Below, piece after piece: positions 9,116 through 17,559 of a DNA stretch of 64,000 bases. Each line of letters opens with the position of its first letter. The first letter of the stretch is position 1. The position numbers and the translations under genes are program-made. A model generated the notes under the pieces. The model saw only the letters and a list, made by a program, of their open reading frames with translations. It made no database searches and was not told the origin of the DNA. The DNA lies in assembly GCA_038522945.1 (NCBI GenBank), contig JBCBJV010000004.1:124001-188000 (forward strand), read 5' to 3'. This stretch comes from MED-G105 sp038522945. GTDB lineage: Bacteria > Pseudomonadota > Alphaproteobacteria > Caulobacterales > Parvularculaceae.

Positions 9116-9832
9116 TTGACGTCAGACGATTTTAAACGCAGTGCAGCCAAACACGCCCTTCAACTCGTAGAATCGGAGATGACACTCGGGCTTGGCACCG
9201 GGTCAACAGCAGTTCATTTTATCCACCTACTAGGTGAGCGTGTTCGGAATGGATTTGTTGTCCGCGGGTTACCGACGTCGGAAGAAACGCGAAAACAGGC
9301 CCTCGCTGAAGGTATTGATTTGATCGATCCCGATGAGACCACAAGAATTGATCTTGCCATCGATGGTGCTGACGAGATCGACTCGGCATTGACGCTTATC
9401 AAAGGCGGAGGCGGTGCCCTCCTTCGGGAGAAAATCATCGCGCACTCAGCGTCCCGATTTGTGATTATTGCAGACGAGACAAAGGTCGTTTCGCGGCTGG
9501 GCAGCTTCGCCTTACCCGTTGAAATCGACAAAGCGTTCTGGCCACTGACAGTTACTGCCATAAGAAAGGTCTTGACGGCGAATGGCTACTCCACGCCGAA
9601 ACTGACCTTGCGCGGCGCAAAATCCGCTGGTTTTGAGCCTTCCGTCTTCTTTCAAACCGATGGAGGTAATTTTATCGTCGATTGCGGTCTTCACCAGATT
9701 GCCGAGCCCGCTCGATTACACAGCGACTTGATCGCTATTCCCGGCGTTGTGGAGACCGGGCTTTTTGTACATATGGCCGATCTTGCCATTGTTGCCGGCC
9801 CCGATGGTGTCCGAGAAATCAAACCGACGTGA
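9116..9832 (+). CDS. rpiA: Ribose-5-phosphate isomerase A
   Basis: Interconverts ribose-5-phosphate and ribulose-5-phosphate in the pentose phosphate pathway. The protein has 238 residues. Family motifs are clear: LGLGTGSTAVHFI near the N terminus, IDGADEID, and KGGGGALLREKI. The start is a TTG at 9116 behind GAGGAAA, ten bases after the glmU stop; no ATG fits before the conserved sequence begins. It is part of a glmU-rpiA unit. Confidence 0.95.
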   Translation: MTSDDFKRSAAKHALQLVESEMTLGLGTGSTAVHFIHLLGERVRNGFVVRGLPTSEETRKQALAEGIDLIDPDETTRIDLAIDGADEIDSALTLIKGGGGALLREKIIAHSASRFVIIADETKVVSRLGSFALPVEIDKAFWPLTVTAIRKVLTANGYSTPKLTLRGAKSAGFEPSVFFQTDGGNFIVDCGLHQIAEPARLHSDLIAIPGVVETGLFVHMADLAIVAGPDGVREIKPT

Positions 9833-9939
9833 TTGATCTATCGGCCGTAAGTTGGGCCAGATATTTCTGCTTCCGACGCCCTTGAACCTGATCGTCATTC
9901 TAAACCTACCGAAATGCCTTCGAAGGAGCACAAGATTTC

Positions 9940-10452
9940 ATGAGCGCCACAAAACTGGAAGAACTAAAGGCAGCGATTAAGGACTATGGCGACGCGGCGT
10001 TTCAAAATCTTCTGAAGTGCCGCGCCCTCGGTGACGCCATAATCAACGGCTTTCATGAGTTCGAAGGATGTGAGCGGTCCTGTGTGGCGAGCGTTCCCGC
10101 CGCAGGCCCTTTTGATCCGCGCAAAGACTATGGAGATAGTGCATTCAGTTTTTCAGGCAGAGATGTGATCATCCTGGAACCGGTCCGCGTCGGCATCTGT
10201 CTCATTATCGGGAACCAGGAAGACGCCGGTTCTTTGTGGCTCCGAACGGCAATCTCAATGGAGATTACTGGCGATACGTTTGATGTCTTCATCGCCGCCA
10301 GGCCCGTCATCCGCATTCCGTTGGAATTCGCCGGACACTTACAAGCTATCTACGAAGCCATCCACAAAGAGTTTCTGGAAACTTTCACTAAGGAAGTCTT
10401 GGAATTCAATGATGCCAGGTTCAAGACCGGCATTGGGTTTCTACCCGTCTAA
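9940..10452 (+). CDS. Protein of unknown function between rpiA and gor
   Basis: Soluble-looking protein of 170 residues with no signal peptide or membrane helix. The start at 9940 has GAAGGAGC upstream. Residues 1-35 are helical (KLEELKAAIKDYGDAAF); the middle is mixed alpha-beta with three Cys; the C-terminal part (about 125-160) is an amphipathic helix followed by RFKTGIGFLPV. I do not recognise the family. It lies 58 bases before gor in the same direction and may be transcribed with rpiA and gor, which alone does not establish a redox role. Confidence 0.65.
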   Translation: MSATKLEELKAAIKDYGDAAFQNLLKCRALGDAIINGFHEFEGCERSCVASVPAAGPFDPRKDYGDSAFSFSGRDVIILEPVRVGICLIIGNQEDAGSLWLRTAISMEITGDTFDVFIAARPVIRIPLEFAGHLQAIYEAIHKEFLETFTKEVLEFNDARFKTGIGFLPV

Positions 10453-10510
10453 ACCTCACTCGCAACCGGTCGAGGCGAAAAACTAAGGCAAGATTTGAGG
10501 AACGAAAACC

Positions 10511-11884
10511 ATGACAGAATTTGACTATGACCTCTTCACGATTGGTGCGGGTTCCGGCGGCGTGCGCGCGTCACGACTTGCCTCCATGTATGGTGCGAAA
10601 GTCGGAATCGCTGAGGAATATCGCGTGGGTGGCACATGCGTGATCCGCGGCTGCGTTCCGAAAAAATTCATGGTTTACGCAAGTGAGTATGGCCGCATGC
10701 ACCATGAAGCCGAAGGCTATGGTTGGTCGAGCACTGAGACTGGCTTTGATTGGTCGAAACTCATTGAGAACAAGGATACGGAAATTGATCGCCTCAACGG
10801 CATCTATATCCGCAATTTGAAAAATGCTGGGGCGGATATTTTTGAGACCCGAGCGGTACTGAAAGATCCTCACACAGTCCATCTTGTTAACGAAAACCGT
10901 GACGTCACCGCCAAGACGATACTGATTGCAACAGGCGGCACTCCTTTTACAGACGAAAAAGTCGAAGGACATGATTTGGGCATTACCTCTAACGAGGTGT
11001 TTCACCTTAAAGAAATGCCCAAACATGTCGTTGTTGCCGGCGGCGGCTATATTGCCATTGAGTTTGCCTGTATTTTCAAAGGACTGGGAGCGGATGTATG
11101 CCTAGTTTACCGAGGAGAAGATATTCTAAGATATTTCGACAGAGACGTCTCGGTAGCTGTTCACGCTGAACTTAAGCGTCAGGGTATTCGTGTTGTGACC
11201 CAATCGATCTTTGAACGGATTGAAGATCTTGACGGAAAAAACCGGCGTGTCCACCTTTCCAATGGAAGTCATCTCGACACCGATCTTGTATTTTGGGCTG
11301 TAGGACGCACACCAAACACGGAAGGCCTCGGCCTTGAAAACGCTGGTGTTGCGGTTGATAGCAAAAAAGCTGTGAAAGTGGACGAATGGTCAAAAACGTC
11401 CGTCGACCACATTTTTGCCGTTGGCGACGTCACCAATCGGGTGAACCTTACACCTGTTGCCATTCGCGAAGGCGCTGCTTTTGCTGAATCAATGTACAAC
11501 GATAACCCATCGAAAATGGATTACGCGTTCATCCCTAAGGCAGTCTTCTCAAATCCGCCTGTTGGAACCGTTGGGTACGCTGAACACGAAGCTCGCCAGA
11601 AGTTCGCTAATATCGACATTTACAAAACTGACTTTCGCCAGATGAAACACATGCTCACAGGAGATGAGCAACGGACTCTCATGAAACTGGTTGTCGACGC
11701 TGACACGGACAAGGTTGTGGGCGTGCATATCGTGGGTGAAGGGTCGCCGGAAATGATCCAATGCCTTGCCATTGCGGTAAAAGCGGGCGTCACGAAAAAA
11801 GACTTTGATGCGACCTGCGCCCTACACCCAACGGCCGCAGAAGAACTCGTCACGATAAAGACAAAATTTGTACCAAAATTCTGA
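10511..11884 (+). CDS. gor: Glutathione-disulfide reductase
   Basis: NADPH-dependent FAD enzyme that regenerates glutathione in the cytoplasm; 457 residues, normal for the family. The FAD-binding fold is near the N terminus (FTIGAGSGGVRASRLA), followed by the redox-active disulfide GGTCVIRGCVPKK (about 37-49). The NADPH fold follows at VVVAGGGYIAIEFA, then the second FAD motif FAVGDVTNRVNLTPVA and the C-terminal dimerisation domain with the His-Glu pair in HPTAAEELV. RGCVPKK is typical of glutathione reductases rather than dihydrolipoamide dehydrogenases. Confidence 0.95.
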   Translation: MTEFDYDLFTIGAGSGGVRASRLASMYGAKVGIAEEYRVGGTCVIRGCVPKKFMVYASEYGRMHHEAEGYGWSSTETGFDWSKLIENKDTEIDRLNGIYIRNLKNAGADIFETRAVLKDPHTVHLVNENRDVTAKTILIATGGTPFTDEKVEGHDLGITSNEVFHLKEMPKHVVVAGGGYIAIEFACIFKGLGADVCLVYRGEDILRYFDRDVSVAVHAELKRQGIRVVTQSIFERIEDLDGKNRRVHLSNGSHLDTDLVFWAVGRTPNTEGLGLENAGVAVDSKKAVKVDEWSKTSVDHIFAVGDVTNRVNLTPVAIREGAAFAESMYNDNPSKMDYAFIPKAVFSNPPVGTVGYAEHEARQKFANIDIYKTDFRQMKHMLTGDEQRTLMKLVVDADTDKVVGVHIVGEGSPEMIQCLAIAVKAGVTKKDFDATCALHPTAAEELVTIKTKFVPKF

Positions 11885-11911
11885 GCCGGCTTGAAAGCCG
11901 CCAAAGATCTC

Positions 11912-14002
11912 TCAGAAGAAACGTATCCATACTGCCGCGGCCAAGGCAGCCGCGGCTAACGTCAATAGTGCTAGATCAGACCGGCTAATCGATCTTTTCG
12001 GATCAAGGTCGACATAGTCGCCGGAGCCACTGACTTCGAGCGCCACAGACATCGCTCCGCCACGCCTTGCGACCGTTTCAATCACGGGACTGAACAAGGC
12101 AAGGAACGAGCTGATGAATTTCTGTGGGTGAAGTGGGTTAAATTGCGCCCCCTTACTTTGCATGCGGCTAACAACCCGAGAGAGGTCGTCAATGCTCAGA
12201 TAAATAAGAACAAATGAATATCCGACGACGAACGCAAATTTTCTAGGTAGCCCGATACCCCGCAAGCCGGAAACAAGATCCGGCACGTTCATTGTGGAAA
12301 TCAGACTTATGCCGAACAAGATAGCGGCGGTCCACCCGAGTCCTAAGCGTAAGCCGAAGGCCAGTTCTTCAGCAGTTGACGTGCTTTCTCCCAGCAAGGG
12401 CAGCAAGATGAGTCCCGCGATATTTGGCAACTGAACGAATAGCGCCAGGCCGAGCCAGGCAAAGTTAGGTCGCGCGGTTAAGGTGATGACAAGACCTGCA
12501 ATTGTCATTGCGGCCATCCAACGCCAATCAGGGGCCAAATAAATCAGTAGAATGAGGGAAATAAACAGCAGCCATTTCACACGCGGATCACGTTGCTGCC
12601 ACCAGCCTTCCCCGCGCGTTTCCAATGTGGGCACCGAAAATGCGGGCGCCACGTCAGCCAATCCTTCGCTCAGATCGGGATCGATGGGGAATTTTGATTT
12701 TGCATCGGCTGTTTCCCAGATCTCGCCACCAAGCGTCGTGTTGCTTGCATCTAGGGCGACCTCGTCATGGATTCTGCCCCCTAACAAGGCAATTTTTCGA
12801 GACGGTCGGCTGAGAATCTTGTCCTTATCTGCGGCGAGAAACACCACCGCTCCCCGCTGGAGTTGGTCGTCCATAATCCGCCTCATGAACTTTTTTCCCC
12901 CTTCCGAAAGCAGGTCTAAAACGGCCCCGTCGACAATCAAGAGGGGTGCTTTGCGGACAAGTGACGACGCCATTTCCACCCGGACCAGGTCTTTTTTGTC
13001 AAGTTCCCAGACGTATGCGTCATGTTTGTCTTCTGCCAACCCTGCCTGAAAAAGCGCTGCTCTGGCACGGCCTATGGGACTTCCCCCATCGGCAGTCGGG
13101 ACGACGGTCGCTACCTGATGGACCGCACGAGGTTGCGTCATGAAGTCTCTAGGGCTCGTGCCGATCCATTCAACGAGATCAGCTTCTTTGACGTTGCCGA
13201 TTAACTCGCCGCCCGTTGCCTTGGGCGCGGCCCCCCCAAGAGCAAGCGCCAAACTCTTTTTTCCTGCGCCCGGTGGCCCGATTAGCTGGACAAAATCACC
13301 CTTGAAGATCTCAATAGTTACGGCCTCCAGGGACAATTCATTTTGACCAGGATATCGCAGTGAGACATTATAGAGACCAGCGACGGCGTCAGGGTTTGGC
13401 ACTCGCGTACTAAGTGGCTCCCTTTGCAGATTGGGTAGAGGATCGGGAATCTCGCTGCCTGCTGGGGCGAATCCAAGATATCGTTCGAACCGTCCGTGTA
13501 GTGACTTGACTAGGAATACCATCGGTATAGCGCCGAAGATAATCCCGTGGCTGATTGTGTTTCCTATGGCGCTTTGGATCGCGACAGTGAATGCCTCGGT
13601 GCCAAATATCAGGAAGCTGGATGCTTCCAGCACGGCCTGGAGGCCCGCACATACAATGGCCCCGAAGACCATGACAGCTCTATTGCCCGGGGCCATGGCA
13701 AAGATACCGCTGGCCGCCCAGAAGCCGACTACATAACCGATAAAACCGATCGGATCATCGAGTTCATACCCCTCCAACACGTCCCTTAGGCCTTCGCCGA
13801 GAGCAACACCCAACCCAATGGCTAGCCCTGTTCTGCCGCTTGGCAAAAGGGCGGCGAGTGCGAGCGGAACAAAAAAGGGCTTGGCGTCAATATCGACCGG
13901 CACTTCCGGGATTAGCTCAAACGGCAACAACGCAAAAAAGAAAATCACCGCAACGACACCGATCAGCGCCGTAAAACGGGAAGAGCCAAGTCTTTGGGTC
14001 AT
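11912..14002 (-). CDS. Single-chain ECF-type transporter-like protein (S-like, ATPase, T modules) with eroded ATPase motifs
   Basis: A 696-residue protein with three blocks. Residues 11-166 are a hydrophobic block of about five or six helices placed like an ECF substrate-binding (S) component. Residues 205-410 are an ABC ATPase-like domain. Residues 472-696 are a hydrophobic block resembling EcfT/CbiQ. The Walker A motif is intact (GPPGAGKKS, 242-250), but the signature LSGGQ is replaced by WELDKKD (332-338), the Walker B Glu by Gly (LLIVDG, 354-359) and the switch His is missing (FLAADKD). The coupling A-R-G motifs of EcfT also look weak (SKG, SGS). ECF systems normally use separate S, T and two ATPase chains. 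I chose the ATG at 14002; an upstream in-frame start at 14194 would add 64 residues without transporter character. Substrate unknown; it is possibly not a working pump. Confidence 0.75.
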   Translation of the reverse strand: MTQRLGSSRFTALIGVVAVIFFFALLPFELIPEVPVDIDAKPFFVPLALAALLPSGRTGLAIGLGVALGEGLRDVLEGYELDDPIGFIGYVVGFWAASGIFAMAPGNRAVMVFGAIVCAGLQAVLEASSFLIFGTEAFTVAIQSAIGNTISHGIIFGAIPMVFLVKSLHGRFERYLGFAPAGSEIPDPLPNLQREPLSTRVPNPDAVAGLYNVSLRYPGQNELSLEAVTIEIFKGDFVQLIGPPGAGKKSLALALGGAAPKATGGELIGNVKEADLVEWIGTSPRDFMTQPRAVHQVATVVPTADGGSPIGRARAALFQAGLAEDKHDAYVWELDKKDLVRVEMASSLVRKAPLLIVDGAVLDLLSEGGKKFMRRIMDDQLQRGAVVFLAADKDKILSRPSRKIALLGGRIHDEVALDASNTTLGGEIWETADAKSKFPIDPDLSEGLADVAPAFSVPTLETRGEGWWQQRDPRVKWLLFISLILLIYLAPDWRWMAAMTIAGLVITLTARPNFAWLGLALFVQLPNIAGLILLPLLGESTSTAEELAFGLRLGLGWTAAILFGISLISTMNVPDLVSGLRGIGLPRKFAFVVGYSFVLIYLSIDDLSRVVSRMQSKGAQFNPLHPQKFISSFLALFSPVIETVARRGGAMSVALEVSGSGDYVDLDPKRSISRSDLALLTLAAAALAAAVWIRFF

Positions 14003-14226
14003 GTGAATTATCAACTTGGGATGGTGAATTTGAACGCCGCAACAAACCAAGCGTGGCACACCTGACTGGGTTACGATAGTCAGATTTTCATCATCCCTTT
14101 CACCAATTGGTGTGATGTTATCGAATCTCGCAAAGACACGATTTTGCAAGCCACCACAATAGCTCCTAGGGGATGAAGAGAGGTAGGTGATCATCTGTTC
14201 GCGTTGGAAAACACAGAAGGTAAATA

Positions 14227-17200
14227 TCAGTGGAAGTCTCGGGATTTTGGCAAAATCGTCTTTAAGCGCACGTTTATCGCTTGCTGTTGCTCAATCTTAG
14301 AAACTCTTGGGTCGGCTCGCTCGCCACCATGCCGAAACTCGTCCGCATGGGCATAGCTTTCGGTCTCCTCACCATAATCTTCCGATAATGCTGACAATGC
14401 CGGTGATAGGTCGTACAGACGCTCGGCGATCACATGGATCACTTCCCCTTCGCGTTGTACCTTTCCGTAAACGCCCATAAATCTTGCGCCTAGAACAGTC
14501 CGCCGAAACCGTTCAAATACCCGGGGCCATATCACAACGTTGGCAACACCGGTTTCATCTTCCAGTGTCGCGAAAATAACACCTGACGCTGTCCCCGGGC
14601 GCTGACGAACAAGAACGAGCCCTGCAACAGCAAGACGCCTATTATTGCACTCCGCCAAGAGTGAAATATTCTGTGTATAGCCTTTTTTTGAAAGGACGTT
14701 CCGCAAAAAGCTGACCGGATGAGCCTTCAGAGAAAGGCGAATGGCGCGATAATCATGGATTACCTCCTCCCCTAAAGGCATCGGCGGAAGACGCGCCTCA
14801 TCTTCTTTTCGCAACGCCGCCTCGTGGGCAAATAGAGGCGGTTCATCATCTGCGGAACCAGGATCAAGGCCGCGAACCGCCCATACAGCTTCCCGGCGCG
14901 ATAAACCGAGAGATGAAAACCCATCCGCTTCTGCAAGACGCTCCAGAACTGTTTTTGAAAGCCGGGTTCTGAGCCAAAGGTCGCGCACACTGTCAAACGC
15001 GCCAATGGAACGCACAGCCACCAGCCGATCAAGCTCTTCTTGTTTCAATCCTTTGACCTGGGCGAAGCCGAGCCGCACCGCCTTCGTGCTGCGGATCTCT
15101 TCTGCCATTGACAGATGTGATTTATGAATTGGCCGCGATGTCTTATTACCAAGGGGCTCAAGAATAGCGTCCCAGCGAGAGAGATTAACGTCCACCGGTC
15201 GCACAATGGTCCCATGCTCACGCGCATCCCGGACCAGTTGAGCCGGTGCATAAAAACCCAATGGTTGAGCATTCAGCATAGCCGCTAAGAACACATCTGG
15301 GTACCGACATTTTAGCCAGCACGAGACATATACCAGTAAAGCGAAAGAAGCAGCATGGCTTTCAGGAAAACCATACTCTCCAAAGCCTTCAATCTGTTTG
15401 AAACATCGCTCAGCAAAGTCAGCCTCATACCCCCGCGCCTTCATGCCTTCGACAAGCTTTTCTCCAAAGGTATGGATCAGGCCGGACTTGCGGAACGTCG
15501 CCATGGCCCGACGCAAACGGTCCGCTTCGCTAGGGGTAAAACCGCCAGCGATAATGGCGATCTTCATGGCCTGTTCCTGGAACAAGGGAACGCCAAGGGT
15601 TTTACCCAAAACATCCTCCAGTTCCTGTGAAGGGAAGGAAACCTCCTCTTCACCACGGCGCCGACGCAAATATGGATGGACCATATCGCCCTGAATAGGC
15701 CCTGGACGGACAATCGCAACCTCTATGACTAGATCATAAAACTTTCGCGGCCGAAGGCGTGGCAACATGGTCATCTGCGCGCGGCTCTCGATCTGAAACA
15801 CCCCCAACGTGTCTGCCCTGCAGATCATCTCATAAACGGCCGGCTCTTCTGGCGGGACAGTCGCCAAATCAAGAGTCACTCCGTAGTGACGCGACAGCAA
15901 ATCGAAAGACTTAGCGATACAGGTCAACATACCAAGGCCCAGCACATCGACCTTGATGATCCCAAGAGCATCAAGATCATCCTTGTCCCACTCAACGAAT
16001 GTACGCTCTTCCATGGCCGCGTTGCCGATAGGAACAGTTTCTTCCAAAGGGCCTTCGGTGATGACAAATCCGCCCGTATGTTGCGACAAGTGACGAGGAA
16101 ACCCGACAATCTGGCGGGCAAGGTCGAGGGTCATGGCAAGACGGGGTTCGGCCGGGTCAAGGCCCGCATCATGGGCCGCTTCATCGCGGATGCGTCCATC
16201 GCGCCAGCCACGGGTCATGCCGGAAAGCGCCGCAACTGCGTCTTCCGTCAGCCCCATTGCCTTGCCAACTTCGCGAAGCGCCGAGCGTGCTCGGTAACAA
16301 ATCACTGTTGCTGCGATACCCGCACGGTGCCGACCATATTTTTCGTATATATACTGAATAACTTCTTCCCGGCGCTGATGTTCAAAGTCGACATCAATAT
16401 CAGGTGGTTCATTGCGCTCAGCGGAAATAAATCGCTCAAACAAAAGGTCCATATGAGATGGATCAACTGATGTTATGCCGAGACAAAAACAAACACTTGA
16501 ATTTGCCGCCGACCCCCGCCCCTGACAGAGGATATCCTGACTACGGGCATACCGAACTATATCGTATACGGTCAAAAAATAGGGTGCGTATTCAAGATCA
16601 GAAATCAGTGCAAGTTCATAGACAAGGGCTGCACGAACCTTTTCCGGAATACCATCGGGAAAACGCCCGCGCGCACCGATCCAGGTGAGCCTTTCAAGCT
16701 CCTCTTGGGGGGTGCCTTTCAAGCCAGTGGTTTCTTTGGGGTACTCATAGCGTAATTCATCAAGGGAAAAATTGACCCGTTCAGAAATCTTCTGGGTCTC
16801 CAGAATAGCGCCAGGATATTCGGCAAATAGTCGCGCCATTTCCTCCGGCGGTTTTAAGTGGCGTTCAGCGTTGGCCTGAAGGCACGTACCAGCCTCATCA
16901 ATGGTCACACCATGGCGAATACATGCCAGAATATCCTGCAAGGGGCGGCGTTCGGGGTGATGGTAAAGCGCATGGTTGACCGCAAGAAGTGGCGTTCCAT
17001 AGGCTTCAGATATTTCAGCCAACTGATTCAGATGCGCGCGGTCATCACCATCAAACCGCCGCGCCCCTGCAATCCAGAGGCGGCCATCAAATGAGGGCTT
17101 TAAAACATTTATCGCCTCAATCATGGTGTTAAGGCGTCTTTCTGGCGGCACAACAGCTAGCAGAAAACCAGGGTTTGTCTCCACCTGGCATATATCTGAC

Positions 17201-17559
17201 AAGCTCAGCTCACACTGGCCTTTAACAGCCCGTCGTTTACCCCGGGTCAGCAACCGACAAAGGTCCCCGTAGGACGACCGGTTTTGGGGGTAAATCAGAA
17301 TGTCGAGAGCAGCACCAGTCACTGAAACACGGGTGCCGACGATAAATTTGATTGGGGCTTGCTGTTTAGCCGATATTTCCTTGGCTGCAGTGTGGGCGCG
17401 GACGACCCCTGCCAGGGTGTTGCGGTCTGTGACTGCTATTGCCCGGTGCCCCAAGGCGGCGGCCTGCGCGACGATTTCGTCAGGATGTGATGCCCCTTCC
17501 AGAAAACTGAAATTCGTAAAAGCAGAAAGTTCTGTATAAGGTGTTTTCACGAAAAACAT
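14227..17559 (-). CDS. dnaE2: Error-prone DNA polymerase DnaE2 (ImuC)
   Basis: C-family polymerase of 1110 residues that extends past DNA lesions with ImuA and ImuB after DNA damage. Residues 1-230 form the PHP domain (TNFSFLEGASHPDEI). The polymerase core holds the catalytic acidic motif PDIDVDFEH near residue 390, plus the FPRHLSQHTGG and GFGEYGFPESHAASFA blocks that are family hallmarks. The C-terminal OB fold (from about 970) contains FATLEDETGVANVVIWP. The start overlaps the imuB stop by 13 bases, which suggests translational coupling. It is the last gene of an SOS cassette whose operator lies at 20326-20340. Confidence 0.96.
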   Translation of the reverse strand: MFFVKTPYTELSAFTNFSFLEGASHPDEIVAQAAALGHRAIAVTDRNTLAGVVRAHTAAKEISAKQQAPIKFIVGTRVSVTGAALDILIYPQNRSSYGDLCRLLTRGKRRAVKGQCELSLSDICQVETNPGFLLAVVPPERRLNTMIEAINVLKPSFDGRLWIAGARRFDGDDRAHLNQLAEISEAYGTPLLAVNHALYHHPERRPLQDILACIRHGVTIDEAGTCLQANAERHLKPPEEMARLFAEYPGAILETQKISERVNFSLDELRYEYPKETTGLKGTPQEELERLTWIGARGRFPDGIPEKVRAALVYELALISDLEYAPYFLTVYDIVRYARSQDILCQGRGSAANSSVCFCLGITSVDPSHMDLLFERFISAERNEPPDIDVDFEHQRREEVIQYIYEKYGRHRAGIAATVICYRARSALREVGKAMGLTEDAVAALSGMTRGWRDGRIRDEAAHDAGLDPAEPRLAMTLDLARQIVGFPRHLSQHTGGFVITEGPLEETVPIGNAAMEERTFVEWDKDDLDALGIIKVDVLGLGMLTCIAKSFDLLSRHYGVTLDLATVPPEEPAVYEMICRADTLGVFQIESRAQMTMLPRLRPRKFYDLVIEVAIVRPGPIQGDMVHPYLRRRRGEEEVSFPSQELEDVLGKTLGVPLFQEQAMKIAIIAGGFTPSEADRLRRAMATFRKSGLIHTFGEKLVEGMKARGYEADFAERCFKQIEGFGEYGFPESHAASFALLVYVSCWLKCRYPDVFLAAMLNAQPLGFYAPAQLVRDAREHGTIVRPVDVNLSRWDAILEPLGNKTSRPIHKSHLSMAEEIRSTKAVRLGFAQVKGLKQEELDRLVAVRSIGAFDSVRDLWLRTRLSKTVLERLAEADGFSSLGLSRREAVWAVRGLDPGSADDEPPLFAHEAALRKEDEARLPPMPLGEEVIHDYRAIRLSLKAHPVSFLRNVLSKKGYTQNISLLAECNNRRLAVAGLVLVRQRPGTASGVIFATLEDETGVANVVIWPRVFERFRRTVLGARFMGVYGKVQREGEVIHVIAERLYDLSPALSALSEDYGEETESYAHADEFRHGGERADPRVSKIEQQQAINVRLKTILPKSRDFH

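Noticed and set aside
14003..14194. 64-residue N-terminal extension of the ECF-like protein
   Set aside because: The added sequence has no transporter character and is Cys- and Ser-rich like random translation; the ATG at 14002 directly precedes the first helix.
15886..16470. Open frame of 194 codons on the plus strand
   Set aside because: Antisense to the polymerase core of dnaE2, which is strongly conserved.
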